A stretch of 64,000 nt of DNA from CAYUPI01 sp964446585 (lineage in GTDB: Bacteria > Verrucomicrobiota > Verrucomicrobiia > Limisphaerales > UBA8199). Location of the stretch: NCBI GenBank assembly GCA_964446585.1, contig CAYUPI010000007.1:1-64000 (forward strand). Direction: 5' to 3'. Below are positions 18,198-26,755 of this stretch, one piece after another (positions within the stretch are counted from its first letter, which is position 1; every line of letters starts with the position of its first letter). A model generated the notes under the pieces. That model saw only the letters and a list, made by a program, of their open reading frames with translations. It was not told the origin of the DNA and made no database searches. Both the position numbers and the translations under genes were made by a program.

Positions 18198-18661
18198 GTC
18201 TGATTATCTCGGTGATGAAGAATTGGCCTCGCGGGCTTTGCAGGATGTAGACTCCATAAACGGCCCCGGGCGAGAAAAATTGGCTCCAGAGGCAGGGCTC
18301 GGGCAGCTTCGCCTGTTATTTACGGAGCATTTTGCCTCTGTTTCCTAGGAAATCAAGAGAAATCTCTTGAACTCTTGCAGTACAAGAACGAACTCCACCA
18401 CTACCGCACCCTCTCACTTTCCCTCTCACTTGTCTCACCATTCTGTTGACCAAAAAAACAAGCTTCGCCCAGGTGCATGGATCCGCGCACGAATAGTTCG
18501 ACATCATGGTCAAAAGAAAGGCGGGGTGCTCGAGAATGGCGGTGTACGTTGCGCTGCGATGTAATCAGGTCCAGTGGCACGGTTCCACCACCAGCCCGCG
18601 CGCATCGGGGAATGACGCAATTTGCTCGATGATAACTCGCGAACTCACCTTTTCAGAAACT
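18198..18661. other. gene-free stretch at left end of the integrated element
   Basis: A 464-bp stretch in which I see no convincing gene. It contains a perfect palindrome, TCAAGAGAAATCTCTTGA (18353-18370), followed by CTTGCAGTACAAG (a second small inverted repeat). It lies between the last housekeeping gene and the 3' end of the integrase and could hold the left junction of the element. I found no copy of the tRNA-Gly end that marks the right side. Confidence 0.35.
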
Positions 18662-19981
18662 TCAACTGTCGCTATATGTCCAGCCGATTCGCTCCTCGGA
18701 GCCGTCTCCAGAGCCTGTCACCTCGGACTGTGCACTATTAGAACCGGATGCTGACGCGAGCGCAGTTTTGGGATCTAGCAGCTTTTTCCGCAGCGCTGCT
18801 GCTTCAACCTCTGCGAGCGTTGGATTGAGTTTGAGCAGCACTTCCCAGACGGCACCCAGATTTTGCGCGAGCATTTTCATGGAGTCCTTCAGTTGCCGTG
18901 ATCCAATATCTTTTGCTTTCGTCTCTTCCTCCAGTTGCCGAATCCGCTCGTTTTTGATCATGTTCTCCTGCTCCAGTCCCGCGAGCTTCTCATTCACAGC
19001 GCTCAACTCGGTTTGAGTGAACTTTTCGTCGAGGCCCCGTGTTTCCATTCCGGAACGAGAAATGTAGATGTCAACAGTGTCTGTGCCGAACCTCAGGCCC
19101 AACCTATAGCAGAGCTCCTGCCGATTGAGCCGAGTCGCATAATAAGTTGCAGAAGTGTGTCGGAAAAGGTGGAAGTGAACCCTCCGTTTGAGCACACGCC
19201 AGCCGAGCCGCCTTAGGAACTGTTTGTTTGCATCATAAGTGCCGCGGAAGACCGGATCCTGAGGTTTGATCCCTTCCGCTATTCGCTGGGCAAGATATTC
19301 TCTGACCGCCTCCAGCGAGAACTTCCAGTAGAGCGCGACAGTTCGGCCCAAAGTCTTGGAATATTCCTCTTTTATGGTGATTCGAACAAAGTTTTCGCTG
19401 CCTTCCGGCAATTGAATATCCTCATATCGAATATTGTGAAATTCTTCGGCTCGGGCGCCTGTGTCAAACAGCACTGCCAACAAGAACCGTTGTTTCGCGT
19501 TTCGGCAATTCCTGTAGAGCATCTCTGCTTCGGCCTCTTTGAGAAAATCAGGCGTCTTCGACTGGGGACGAGTGTCGAGCCAACCTGCCAGCTGCGATGC
19601 TTTGACTGGCCCCAAACGCCAGCGAAGAAAAATCCTCAACAGAATACGCATGTCCACCTGCGTGCTGTGGGCAAATGATCTGGGATTAAGGCGCGTCCGA
19701 ATGCTCCCGGCGCCGAGAGCTTTTTCAAATTGTTCGATGTCCCGCAACCTAAGTCCTCCGGTCGGTTTGTTGAAAAACTCCAGTGGCGCACGTAGGCCAT
19801 GTAGATATTTCAACTGCCGGCGCTGTGAAATCTTTTTACCCCGATTGACTTTTCCCAAGGCGAGATCGTCCAGGAAATTCAAGACCTCGCGTTTTACGGA
19901 TTGTGGGATCTTCCATTCCTGCTCAAGAATCCGCTTGCCTGCCTCGACTGTGCCATGGTCGATACGAATGCGTTCTGCCAT
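18662..19981 (-). CDS. tyrosine recombinase / integrase with C-terminal coiled coil
   Basis: A 439-residue site-specific recombinase. Catalytic residues are visible: R177 (DTGARAEEFHNIRYEDI), a probable K near 205-209, H271 and R274 (HLFRHTSATYY), and Y306 (VDIYISRSG). An SAM-like N-terminal domain precedes the catalytic part. After the catalytic domain a heptad-rich coiled coil (about 325-375, NEKLAGLEQENMIKNERI) and a polar tail follow, which ordinary phage integrases lack; this layout recalls integrases of some archaeal and environmental elements. It reads outward to the left end of the 16-kb element, with two operator-like repeats upstream of its start. Confidence 0.92.
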   Translation of the reverse strand: MAERIRIDHGTVEAGKRILEQEWKIPQSVKREVLNFLDDLALGKVNRGKKISQRRQLKYLHGLRAPLEFFNKPTGGLRLRDIEQFEKALGAGSIRTRLNPRSFAHSTQVDMRILLRIFLRWRLGPVKASQLAGWLDTRPQSKTPDFLKEAEAEMLYRNCRNAKQRFLLAVLFDTGARAEEFHNIRYEDIQLPEGSENFVRITIKEEYSKTLGRTVALYWKFSLEAVREYLAQRIAEGIKPQDPVFRGTYDANKQFLRRLGWRVLKRRVHFHLFRHTSATYYATRLNRQELCYRLGLRFGTDTVDIYISRSGMETRGLDEKFTQTELSAVNEKLAGLEQENMIKNERIRQLEEETKAKDIGSRQLKDSMKMLAQNLGAVWEVLLKLNPTLAEVEAAALRKKLLDPKTALASASGSNSAQSEVTGSGDGSEERIGWTYSDS

Positions 19982-20463
19982 TCCGAAGGATGCTGCTCAA
20001 TGTATTTAAATCTTTCGGGAGGGGAACCGATTTGTTCCCCTCCGGGAAAAGAGAGAGAACATTTGTGTTCCCCTCTGCAGCTTTACCGAGAAAGATAAAT
20101 CACCGCCCAGAAGTGGCCGGGGACGCTTGAATCGGCACTGATATTGCCGACAGTTCGATTCCATGGCACCGCCGCTTTGTGGTTGGCTGCAGCCCCGTGG
20201 CACCGTGTAGGCCATTCGCTGCCGGTTACTTTCCAGATACGGGAATTCCGATTCAACAAAATGCTGTTTCTTCCCGCGCAACGCTTTGGCCAGTGCGTGC
20301 AAATCAGCTAGGAGCGAGGAGGCCCGGCCCTGCTTGAGTTTCTTGATGGAAACATTCTGGCGCAAAGGCCGCTGGCATTTGCTGTTCTCTAACCTCCTTC
20401 ACGGCGACCCCACAGAAATTGAAACGCGCCTGCGGTTGGCATTCCCACCTTAGCGATTCGGCC
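19982..20463. other. spacer between integrase and winged-helix gene
   Basis: A 482-bp stretch. It carries the paired operator-like repeats described separately (20016-20076). The minus-strand frame 20006-20365 is low-quality, overlaps those repeats, and I do not accept it as a gene. Nothing else is recognised. Confidence 0.4.
20016..20076. promoter_or_regulatory. two operator-like GTTCCCCTC repeats upstream of the integrase
   Basis: GGAGGGGAAC-N6-GTTCCCCTCC is a perfect 10-bp inverted repeat at 20018-20043. A related half-palindrome, AGAGAAC-ATTTGT-GTTCCCCTCT, lies at 20054-20076. The GTTCCCCTC words start at 20034 and 20067, 33 bp apart or about three helical turns, and sit 35-95 bp upstream of the integrase start. 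They are probably binding sites for a repressor or for the integrase/excision proteins (inference). Confidence 0.55.
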
Positions 20464-21090
20464 TCAGCGTTGTAATTGTTGCAGAATTCTCTTTCCTGCC
20501 GGTGTTAAGAGGTAAAGCTTCCGGGACTGTTTTTTTGTTACGCCGGCGCACCGAATCAGCCCAACCCCGAGCATCTCCTTTAGCGCGCGAATCACCTGGT
20601 TTAAGCTTACCAATCCCTCATCCCGTATCTGCTTTCGGATTTGGGTCGCGGTTTGGGGAAGACGCGTTCTTTTCTCCAGACGATGAAGACCCTGTAATGT
20701 AAGGCGTCGAGTCTTGGCTCGAACAGTCCAAGAATATTTCCGCCAATCGATGCCTTCCTTGGGCGCTTCAAAAGCAATCCCAAACGCCCATAGTACCGCT
20801 GCCCTGCCTTCTGCAGTCAAATGATAAAGCGAGCCTGTAACCTGCTTGGGGTGCAGGCACACCACCAAGCCGCGCTCTGCAAACTGTCGCATCAAAAACC
20901 AAATATCACGCAACCGGATCCGAGGACTCATCACTCGTGCCGCATCACGTATCTCCGACGCGGTCATCGGCTTTCGCAAGACCTGAGCGACCGCAGCGCG
21001 CTGGTGCCCTCGGGTTAGCCATTGTGTGTAATCATTCTGTAGTGACATGCCTTCTGTCATCACTTTAGGGTTAATAAAGGTTGCGCCCAA
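20464..21090 (-). CDS. tandem winged-helix DNA-binding protein
   Basis: A 208-residue basic protein with two winged-helix-like halves: about residues 25-95 (QRAAVAQVLRKPMTASEIRD... and YHLTAEGRAAVLW as the wing) and 125-205 (TATQIRKQIRDE, VIRALKEMLGVGLIRCAGV, LYLLTPAGKRIL). Each half ends with the LT(A/P)xGR/K pattern common in MarR/PadR-like or archaeal wHTH proteins. It is probably a regulator of the element. It reads in the same direction as the integrase and divergently from the HerA-like gene cluster. Alternative starts are at M11 and M15. Confidence 0.7.
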   Translation of the reverse strand: MGATFINPKVMTEGMSLQNDYTQWLTRGHQRAAVAQVLRKPMTASEIRDAARVMSPRIRLRDIWFLMRQFAERGLVVCLHPKQVTGSLYHLTAEGRAAVLWAFGIAFEAPKEGIDWRKYSWTVRAKTRRLTLQGLHRLEKRTRLPQTATQIRKQIRDEGLVSLNQVIRALKEMLGVGLIRCAGVTKKQSRKLYLLTPAGKRILQQLQR

Positions 21091-21185
21091 TCGATTCGGA
21101 ACCTAAACAGGCGCCGATCTGGCCACTGCAGTTTCCGATTGCTTCGATGGCAAAGCTTTTATTGACGCGCTTCCCTTAAGAAGGG

Positions 21186-21635
21186 ATGGAAGCCTACTAT
21201 CTCCCTCAAAAAGCAAATCTTCCGACACTCCCAGATGCCGACAGCGCAGACACCAACCTCGACAACCTGCTTCATCTCAAAGCCCGGATCTTGCGAAGCA
21301 AGCTCGAGGTTTTGGCGTCGGAAATTTACACCCGGCTCAACTTGTGGGATAGGAACCTCAGCCGGATCGACGACGCCAAAACGCGCGTCGAGGAAATTCT
21401 CCGCCGATTTACCCAAATGGCCAATTACCACGTGCGCGAGCACAGGGACAACAATCTCTTCCATGACCAAATTTTCAATCTCGAAGCTCAGCGCCGAGCG
21501 GAGGATGTCGCCTGTTGGCGCGACATCGTCTTGGTCATGAGAGACTTTTTGTTGGCCTGGGAAGCTCATGAGCACGCCAAGGCCAGAGCCATTTTCCTTC
21601 AACATGCGGGACCAGGACTTGAAAAATATCTGTAA
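21186..21635 (+). CDS. hypothetical alpha-helical protein upstream of HerA-like ATPase
   Basis: A 149-residue, strongly helical charged protein (DDAKTRVEEILRRFTQMANYHV and similar) with no motif I recognise. Its 3' end overlaps the start of the ATPase gene by up to 68 bp, so the two are probably translated from one message, and it may be a partner of the ATPase. HerA-type ATPases often have a small helical or nuclease partner, but I see no NurA active site here. The start at 21186 is preceded by a purine run. Confidence 0.6.
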   Translation: MEAYYLPQKANLPTLPDADSADTNLDNLLHLKARILRSKLEVLASEIYTRLNLWDRNLSRIDDAKTRVEEILRRFTQMANYHVREHRDNNLFHDQIFNLEAQRRAEDVACWRDIVLVMRDFLLAWEAHEHAKARAIFLQHAGPGLEKYL

Positions 21636-22986
21636 GAAACTGAAGCCTGTTTTGGGCGCAAAGGCCGATTCGTTGTGGAACGCCTATGCCACAGCGGAAA
21701 CGCTCCAATCGAAGCAGGAATCCGAAGCGTTAATTCAAATGTTGGCCATCCAATATCTGTCACACGCCGTCGGCGATGAGCCTGTCCTCCTGCCACCACC
21801 GACGCAGGAGGCTGCTGCGGGGGATTTTTTACTCGGTACCCTAGTTTATGGACGAAGAGGGCTCTATCCTCTTTATCTTCGCCCCGAAAATTTTATTAAG
21901 CACATTGGGATCTTCTCCATTACGGGAGGCGGGAAAACGAATGTTGCGCAACTGCTGCTGCTCGGTTTGCTAAACAAAGATATTCCTTTCCTGGTCGTGG
22001 ATTGGAAGAGAAGCTATGCGGCGCTCCGCTCGCTCCCTCTCCCAAAAGCAAACCGCATCAGGGTTTTTTCTGTCGGCAGGAAGAGCATGACTTCATTTAA
22101 CTGGAACCCGCTGCGTGGCCCGCCCGGGGTCCATCCAAAGACTTGGATCGCAGTTCTTGCCGAGGCCTTGGAGCGATCTCATATCTCCGGGCCCGGCGTA
22201 GCTGACATTCTGATCGATATCCTGGATAAAAAATTCGAGGAATTTGATTTCTATGACGGTGTGCCCGAACAATACCCCAATTTCTTTGACGCCAGAGAAG
22301 AGTTGGAACGCGTTCAGTTCAAGGGACGGCGTATGCTCTGGCAGGACAGTTGTTCGCGGATCCTGCGGACGTTCACGTTCGGACCGGCGGCGGGAGCATT
22401 TAACGCACGTCATCCTGTGAAACTCGAGGACTTGCTGGATCAACCGGTCGTGATTGAACTGGACCAGGAATTGCCAAAACCGCTCCGGGTGTTCTTGAGC
22501 GATATTCTGCTGCGTTGGGTTCATCTCTACCGCCTCGGGCAAGGAGAGACTAATACGCTTCGGCACGTCATCTTTTTGGAAGAGCTTCATAATCTCTTTC
22601 CCAAGACCCAGCTAGAGAAGCAAGCCACGAACACACTGGAGAACGTGTTCCGAGAGATCAGAGGCTTCGGCCAGGGACTCGTGGGAATCACACAGCACCC
22701 GTCCATTTTGCCGATCTTCATTCTCGGCAATTGCCATACTCTGATCATGCTAGGCCTACAACACGAGGATGATATTATATCAGCCAAACGGGCGTTGTTC
22801 CTCGATCCGGGTGATGAAGTGTTTCTGGACCGGCTCCGAGTCGGCCAAGGAATCGTCAAGATCAAGGGTCGCACGGGACCGTGTCTGGTTGAGTTTCCCC
22901 TGGTTGCAGCACAGCCAGGCCAGGAGCCAGGGGCGGCCACAGGTGACCTAGGAGGTCACGATGATTCAAAAAAGGGTCTGGATTAA
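21568..22986 (+). CDS. HerA/VirB4-like P-loop ATPase
   Basis: A 472-residue ATPase of the FtsK/HerA superfamily, acting on DNA or on a conjugation-type channel. Walker A is FSITGGGKTN (about residues 116-125) and Walker B is HVIFLEELHNLF; the following ENVFREIRGFGQGLVGITQHPS has the sensor glutamine and arginine segments typical of HerA/VirB4/VirD4 ATPases. No transmembrane segments are seen. It could translocate the element's DNA during transfer or replication, but no relaxase or other conjugation genes were recognised in the window. Start choices are 21568 or ATG 21604, and the 3' end overlaps the next gene by 26 bp. Confidence 0.85.
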   Translation: MSTPRPEPFSFNMRDQDLKNICKKLKPVLGAKADSLWNAYATAETLQSKQESEALIQMLAIQYLSHAVGDEPVLLPPPTQEAAAGDFLLGTLVYGRRGLYPLYLRPENFIKHIGIFSITGGGKTNVAQLLLLGLLNKDIPFLVVDWKRSYAALRSLPLPKANRIRVFSVGRKSMTSFNWNPLRGPPGVHPKTWIAVLAEALERSHISGPGVADILIDILDKKFEEFDFYDGVPEQYPNFFDAREELERVQFKGRRMLWQDSCSRILRTFTFGPAAGAFNARHPVKLEDLLDQPVVIELDQELPKPLRVFLSDILLRWVHLYRLGQGETNTLRHVIFLEELHNLFPKTQLEKQATNTLENVFREIRGFGQGLVGITQHPSILPIFILGNCHTLIMLGLQHEDDIISAKRALFLDPGDEVFLDRLRVGQGIVKIKGRTGPCLVEFPLVAAQPGQEPGAATGDLGGHDDSKKGLD

Positions 22987-23299
22987 ATCTGGTATCGTCG
23001 AGGAGCTCGACGAAAAGCAGTGCCGCCTCATTGGGCTGGTCTATTCGAACATCGTCCTTTATTACCGCAAGCTCTACCGGACGAGGCCTTGTTATCAATA
23101 TCCACTCAGCCTCTCTCGTCTGATGAAGTTATGCAACCGCAGCAGCTACGCCGTTAGCATGGCGTTGCGATACCTGGCGAATACGGTTCCCCTTGAATCA
23201 AAAGAAGCCCCGCCGATCTTTTATGACCGGCGCAGTGCTGTCAGAAATAAATCACACCGCCCCTACCGAATTTTCCTTCGGCACGGCAATAGGGATTAG
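22961..23299 (+). CDS. small basic hypothetical protein, possible helix-turn-helix
   Basis: A 112-residue basic protein overlapping the end of the ATPase gene (start codon in TCACGATGATTC). The middle, YPLSLSRLMKLCNRSSYAVSMALRYLANTVPL, has helix-turn-helix-like spacing. I do not recognise a family. It ends in TAG at 23297-23299, immediately before the methyltransferase frame, so the two genes are probably coupled. Confidence 0.55.
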   Translation: MIQKRVWIKSGIVEELDEKQCRLIGLVYSNIVLYYRKLYRTRPCYQYPLSLSRLMKLCNRSSYAVSMALRYLANTVPLESKEAPPIFYDRRSAVRNKSHRPYRIFLRHGNRD

Positions 23300-23350
23300 G
23301 AGAGAAACATCGAACGTGATACCCTCCTGCACGGTGACGCACTGACCATT

Positions 23351-24295
23351 TTGACAACGATGCCCGCGGACAGCATCGATTGCCTCGTTACCTCACCCCC
23401 TTATTGGCAATTGAGAGATTACAATGTGCAGGGCCAACTCGGGCTGGAACCCACGGTCGAGGAGTATGTTGCAAAGCTGTGTGATATCTTCGATGAGGCT
23501 CGGCGCGTGCTAAAACCAACCGGCACGTGCTGGGTTAACATGGGCGACAGTTACTCTTCCGTTGGACACGTTAATGGCGGCTTCAACAACCGCTGGCATC
23601 GTCGCCTATTCCCTTCCGATAAACAGTCCCAAACCGATTCCCAAAAACCCGTCCGCCCTCAAACCGGCCTACGGCAAAAATCGTTGCTCTTGGTTCCCTT
23701 TCGCTTTGCACTTGAGATGCTCAATCGAGGCTGGATCTTGCGGAATAGCATAATTTGGCAGAAACCAAACTGCCTGCCCGAGAGTGTCAGAGACCGGTTT
23801 ACTGTCGATTTCGAGTACCTGTTCTTTTTCACAAAATCACAGAATTATTTCTTCGAACCCCAATTCGAACCTCACGGCCCGGTTACGAAGCGACGCGTCA
23901 GGGCCTTTCGCCGGAATAATGAACGGTTTGACCCAGCCCGCCACAAGAATAACCCCTCTCCAGGTCAGCCCAGCCCGTATGAGATTCTGGAGCGGATCAG
24001 CCGGAACGGTCTGAACCCTAAGGGCAGAAATAAGCGTTGCGTCTGGACGATCCCCGTGCGCGGCTTTGCTGGCCCACGTTTTGCTACGTACCCCGAAGAA
24101 TTAATCGAGACGCCGATTCGGGCCGGATGCCCAATAGGCGGAGTTGTGCTCGATCCGTTTTTTGGTACTGGGACTACCGGCATGGTCGCACGCCGGCTCC
24201 AACGTCACTTTATCGGCATTGAACTGAACCCCCAGTATGTCCAGCTCGCCAAACAGCGGCTAGGCCTGGCAGACCCAAGCCAGAAGTATGATTGA
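23351..24295 (+). CDS. site-specific DNA methyltransferase (amino-MTase, beta-class order)
   Basis: Transfers methyl groups to N4 of cytosine or N6 of adenine in DNA. The catalytic motif TSPPYW stands near the N-terminus and the SAM-binding DPFFGTGTTG near the C-terminus, the beta-class order; TSPPY leans towards N4-cytosine. The coordinates use the TTG at 23351. However, in-frame sequence upstream of it (back to 23300) encodes RDTLLHGDAL, which looks like genuine MTase N-terminus, yet it contains no ATG or GTG. An SD-like GGAG precedes an ATC codon at 23309, so a rare start or a sequence change is possible. No restriction endonuclease gene is adjacent, so it is probably an orphan methylase of the element. 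Confidence 0.9.
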   Translation: MTTMPADSIDCLVTSPPYWQLRDYNVQGQLGLEPTVEEYVAKLCDIFDEARRVLKPTGTCWVNMGDSYSSVGHVNGGFNNRWHRRLFPSDKQSQTDSQKPVRPQTGLRQKSLLLVPFRFALEMLNRGWILRNSIIWQKPNCLPESVRDRFTVDFEYLFFFTKSQNYFFEPQFEPHGPVTKRRVRAFRRNNERFDPARHKNNPSPGQPSPYEILERISRNGLNPKGRNKRCVWTIPVRGFAGPRFATYPEELIETPIRAGCPIGGVVLDPFFGTGTTGMVARRLQRHFIGIELNPQYVQLAKQRLGLADPSQKYD

Positions 24296-24297
24296 TT

Positions 24298-24316
24298 ACA
24301 CATGGGTACCATGTGT
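24298..24316. promoter_or_regulatory. perfect inverted repeat after the methyltransferase gene
   Basis: ACACATGG-GTA-CCATGTGT is an 8-bp perfect dyad with a 3-bp spacer, starting three bases after the methyltransferase stop. It has no T-run, so it looks more like an operator than a terminator. An AT-rich stretch follows at 24361-24382. Confidence 0.4.
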
Positions 24317-24398
24317 GGGGAAAAACAAGACAAGGTCGGTCTTCGTTTCCGAACCTTTCGTAATCCAAGTTTTTAAATTTCCAGCACGTCCACTGGTA

Positions 24399-24572
24399 AT
24401 GAACAACTCGCCTGCCTCACCAAGATTACCGCCAATCGATAAACCAAACGCGGGACATAAATCCGATGAGACAGGCGTTGCTTCTGAGTTGGACAAATAT
24501 CCTCTCGAAGTCCTGGAAGCACTGCTCATGATCCTTAAAGCGCGACGCGAAGCTGAGATCCGCTCGACCTGA
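24399..24572 (+). CDS. small hypothetical protein
   Basis: A 57-residue frame starting MNNSPASPRLPP and ending LDKYPLEVLEALLMILKARREA, an amphipathic helix at the C-terminus. The same frame is open from an ATG at 24288 that overlaps the methyltransferase stop, giving 94 residues; I prefer the shorter form because the upstream part spans the palindrome and an AT-rich, spacer-like stretch. Family unknown. Confidence 0.4.
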   Translation: MNNSPASPRLPPIDKPNAGHKSDETGVASELDKYPLEVLEALLMILKARREAEIRST

Positions 24573-24957
24573 CCGTCCCCCTTAGTTTCCAGTGAACCAA
24601 ACTGAAGTCATCTGTTGTGCCCTGACGGCAGATTACCCGGCGGTCGACTAATTGGGCTGCGCCGCAGCATTCTCCCAATACACAGTATCCATCATGTCTA
24701 TTCCATGGCCGGGATAACCGAATGGGTGACGCAGCATTCGCGTTTCGATGCACTTAGTTCCGGATTAAGTACTGACCAGCCCGAGCGGCAACCTCATGCA
24801 CAAATGGTTCCCTGTTTCAAGCTACGCCTTGTCCAAACAGGGACTCGTCACGTTTCATTTTCTCACAACCGAGTCTCACCATTCATTCGATCAGCGCGCG
24901 GCGTCCGAACCGGTCGAGCACAAACCTTTTTAAGCTGGGGTGCTGTGTTAATTCAAT
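24573..24957. other. spacer without recognised gene
   Basis: A 385-bp stretch. A long plus-strand frame runs through it (24615-25244), but its composition is poor and it overlaps the better small gene at 24958. I see no RNA gene, repeat or clear promoter. Confidence 0.4.
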
Positions 24958-25137
24958 ATGGTTGGAAGAACAAGGCGCAAACGGGTACGTGTAAAGGACT
25001 TTCTCGAACTGGCCAAGGAGCTACGCGCCAAGCTACACGAGATCGATCAAAAACTCGACCACCTAATTCAAAGTTATCGCAAGTTTTATTTCACCTCAGA
25101 CTTTTCCCACTCAAACCATCGCGAGCTCACCCACTGA
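24958..25137 (+). CDS. small coiled-coil hypothetical protein (59 aa)
   Basis: A short frame that begins MVGRTRRKRVRVKDF and continues with heptad-like LELAKELRAKLHEIDQKLDH, then a polar tail ending RELTH. A basic N-terminus followed by a regular amphipathic helix is typical of small DNA-associated or accessory proteins on mobile elements, but there is no recognised family. It lies between the methyltransferase and SSB genes. No strong ribosome-binding site is seen. Confidence 0.45.
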   Translation: MVGRTRRKRVRVKDFLELAKELRAKLHEIDQKLDHLIQSYRKFYFTSDFSHSNHRELTH

Positions 25138-25369
25138 CCTTTTCAGATCAGTTCATCATTAGGCCGTTCAAGTTTTTACAACAGCGGCCGCATACACGAA
25201 CTCACGAAAGTAAAGACGGCTGGATTCGAGTCTGGCCGAATTAGCGTGAGCCTTGTGCTCATCGCCAACGAATTTCCGCCGGCAAGGAGAACTTTAGCAG
25301 CAGCCGGCGAGTGCGACTGCCTTGCGACGTCCCGCGCTTGTGGAGAGAAAAAGAGAAAGGTAAATCATC

Positions 25370-25675
25370 ATGAACATATGTGTAATTGGAGGCCGATTAA
25401 CCCGGAATGCCACAGTCAAAGGAACGGATCGGAAGATCCTGCGCTTTATTGTGGAAACCCGGGACGGCCATGAAGAAGGAGACAACAAGGAGAGGATCAA
25501 CCAGGTCCCCTGCGTCCTGTTCAACCCAACGCCAGAACTTGAGCAAACGCTTGCCAGTCAAGGCGAAGGGTTGCGCGTGGAATTGCAAGGCCGCATCGCC
25601 ACCTGGGACAATAACGGAAGGTCCGGCACCGAAGTGGTCGTTTTCAACTCCAGCGTCACTTTTGTGAAGGACTAA
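25370..25675 (+). CDS. ssb: single-stranded DNA-binding protein, short form
   Basis: A 101-residue OB-fold protein. The N-terminus MNICVIGGRLTRNATVKGT and the C-terminal strand GTEVVVFNSSVTFV follow the SSB/PriB pattern. It lacks the acidic C-terminal tail by which chromosomal SSB recruits partners, so it is a reduced, element-encoded version. An AAAGG lies nine bases before the ATG. The gene is followed by a good intrinsic terminator and then the primase gene, making a replication block of SSB, primase and RadC-type protein. Confidence 0.8.
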   Translation: MNICVIGGRLTRNATVKGTDRKILRFIVETRDGHEEGDNKERINQVPCVLFNPTPELEQTLASQGEGLRVELQGRIATWDNNGRSGTEVVVFNSSVTFVKD

Positions 25676-25703
25676 CCAAATCCAACCCAAAACCACCGCA
25701 ACA

Positions 25704-25728
25704 AGGAGAGCTTCGGCTCTCCTTTTTG
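25704..25728 (+). terminator. intrinsic terminator after ssb
   Basis: AGGAGAGC-TTCG-GCTCTCCT is an 8-bp perfect stem with a four-base loop, followed by TTTTGCTTTC. It begins about 30 bp after the ssb stop and ends about 20 bp before the primase start. Confidence 0.8.
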
Positions 25729-25747
25729 CTTTCTAGAAAGGAGCATC

Positions 25748-26737
25748 ATGAAAAGCGTCGAGAAATTCGTCGGCTTCGATCTGCTCAAACAGTCGGTATC
25801 CATGGCCCAGGTTCTGAGCCGTTACGGACTATTGGAGCGGTTGCATCGAAGCGGGGACACTCTGAGTGGAGTCTGTCCCATTCATCAGGGCCATAACCCC
25901 GTGCAATTCCGTGTCAGTTTATCCAAAAACTGCTGGATTTGCTTTGGGGATTGTCACACCGGCGGCAGCATCGTCGATTTCGTCAGCCGAAAGGAACGGA
26001 TCGGAATCCGGGATGCCGCCCTGTTGATTCAGGATTGGTTCCAAGTGCCCTCGGTTCCGAGCGGCACTGACGGCCGGAATGGCCACAAACCGCCAAGTCG
26101 GGTAGCAGCCGCTGCGCCAGAGTCATCGCCAGACAACAACGGCCCGCTAGGCTTCACCCTGGGACCATTGGACCACGAGCACCCATACTTGCGCCAGCGT
26201 GGATTGGCCAAGGAGACGATCACGGCATTCGGTGTGGGTTATTGTGCGCGTGGGACATTGGCCGGCTGGATCGCCATCCCGATTCACAACTGGGCTGGCA
26301 AGCTGGTGGCCTACGCTGGTCGTTGGCCGGGCGAACCGCCACAGGGCACGCCCAAGTACCGACTGCCCAGGGGTTTCAGGAAGTCACTGGAATTGTTCAA
26401 TCTGCACCGCGCTCTCTCGGCTGACGTCAGCAAGCCTTTGGCCATTGTTGAAGGCTTCTTCGGCTGCATGAACGTGTGGCAGGCCGGGCACAGGTGCGTG
26501 GTGTCCATCATGGGCAGCATGCTATCGCAGGCACAGGAGGAACTCATCGTCAAGAGAGCAGGCTCCACCGGAAAAGTCATCCTGCTGTTCGATGAAGACG
26601 AAGCAGGCCGAAAGGGGCGCATAGATGCGCGCGAGCGTTTGGCGCGATCGGGGACAGTCGAAGCGGTGAAATTTGATGCTGAAGGCATGCAACCCGACCG
26701 CTTGCCTGCCGCCAGGCTTCTCGAACTGCTCCGCTAA
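25748..26737 (+). CDS. CHC2 zinc-finger / TOPRIM primase-like protein
   Basis: A 329-residue DnaG-type protein. The zinc ribbon is at the N-terminus (C43, H46, C62, then C65 or C69 in NCWICFGDCHTGG). The middle part resembles the DnaG N-terminal RNA polymerase region (YLRQRGLAKETITAFGVGYC). The TOPRIM part has the glutamate of LAIVEGFFG (E235) and the acidic triad of LLFDEDEAGRKG (D282, D284). It lacks the helicase-binding C-terminal domain of full DnaG, so it is a compact element-encoded primase, probably priming replication of the mobile element. A GGAAAGGAG ribosome-binding site precedes the next gene. Confidence 0.9.
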   Translation: MKSVEKFVGFDLLKQSVSMAQVLSRYGLLERLHRSGDTLSGVCPIHQGHNPVQFRVSLSKNCWICFGDCHTGGSIVDFVSRKERIGIRDAALLIQDWFQVPSVPSGTDGRNGHKPPSRVAAAAPESSPDNNGPLGFTLGPLDHEHPYLRQRGLAKETITAFGVGYCARGTLAGWIAIPIHNWAGKLVAYAGRWPGEPPQGTPKYRLPRGFRKSLELFNLHRALSADVSKPLAIVEGFFGCMNVWQAGHRCVVSIMGSMLSQAQEELIVKRAGSTGKVILLFDEDEAGRKGRIDARERLARSGTVEAVKFDAEGMQPDRLPAARLLELLR

Positions 26738-26755
26738 ACGGAAAGGAGAATCGCC

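Noticed and set aside
20006..20365. 119-residue minus-strand frame before the integrase
   Set aside because: It translates through the operator repeats, ends in low-quality sequence and lacks a ribosome-binding site.
24615..25244. 209-residue plus-strand frame
   Set aside because: Composition is poor (frequent S, R, T, Q without domain pattern) and it overlaps a better small gene at 24958-25137.
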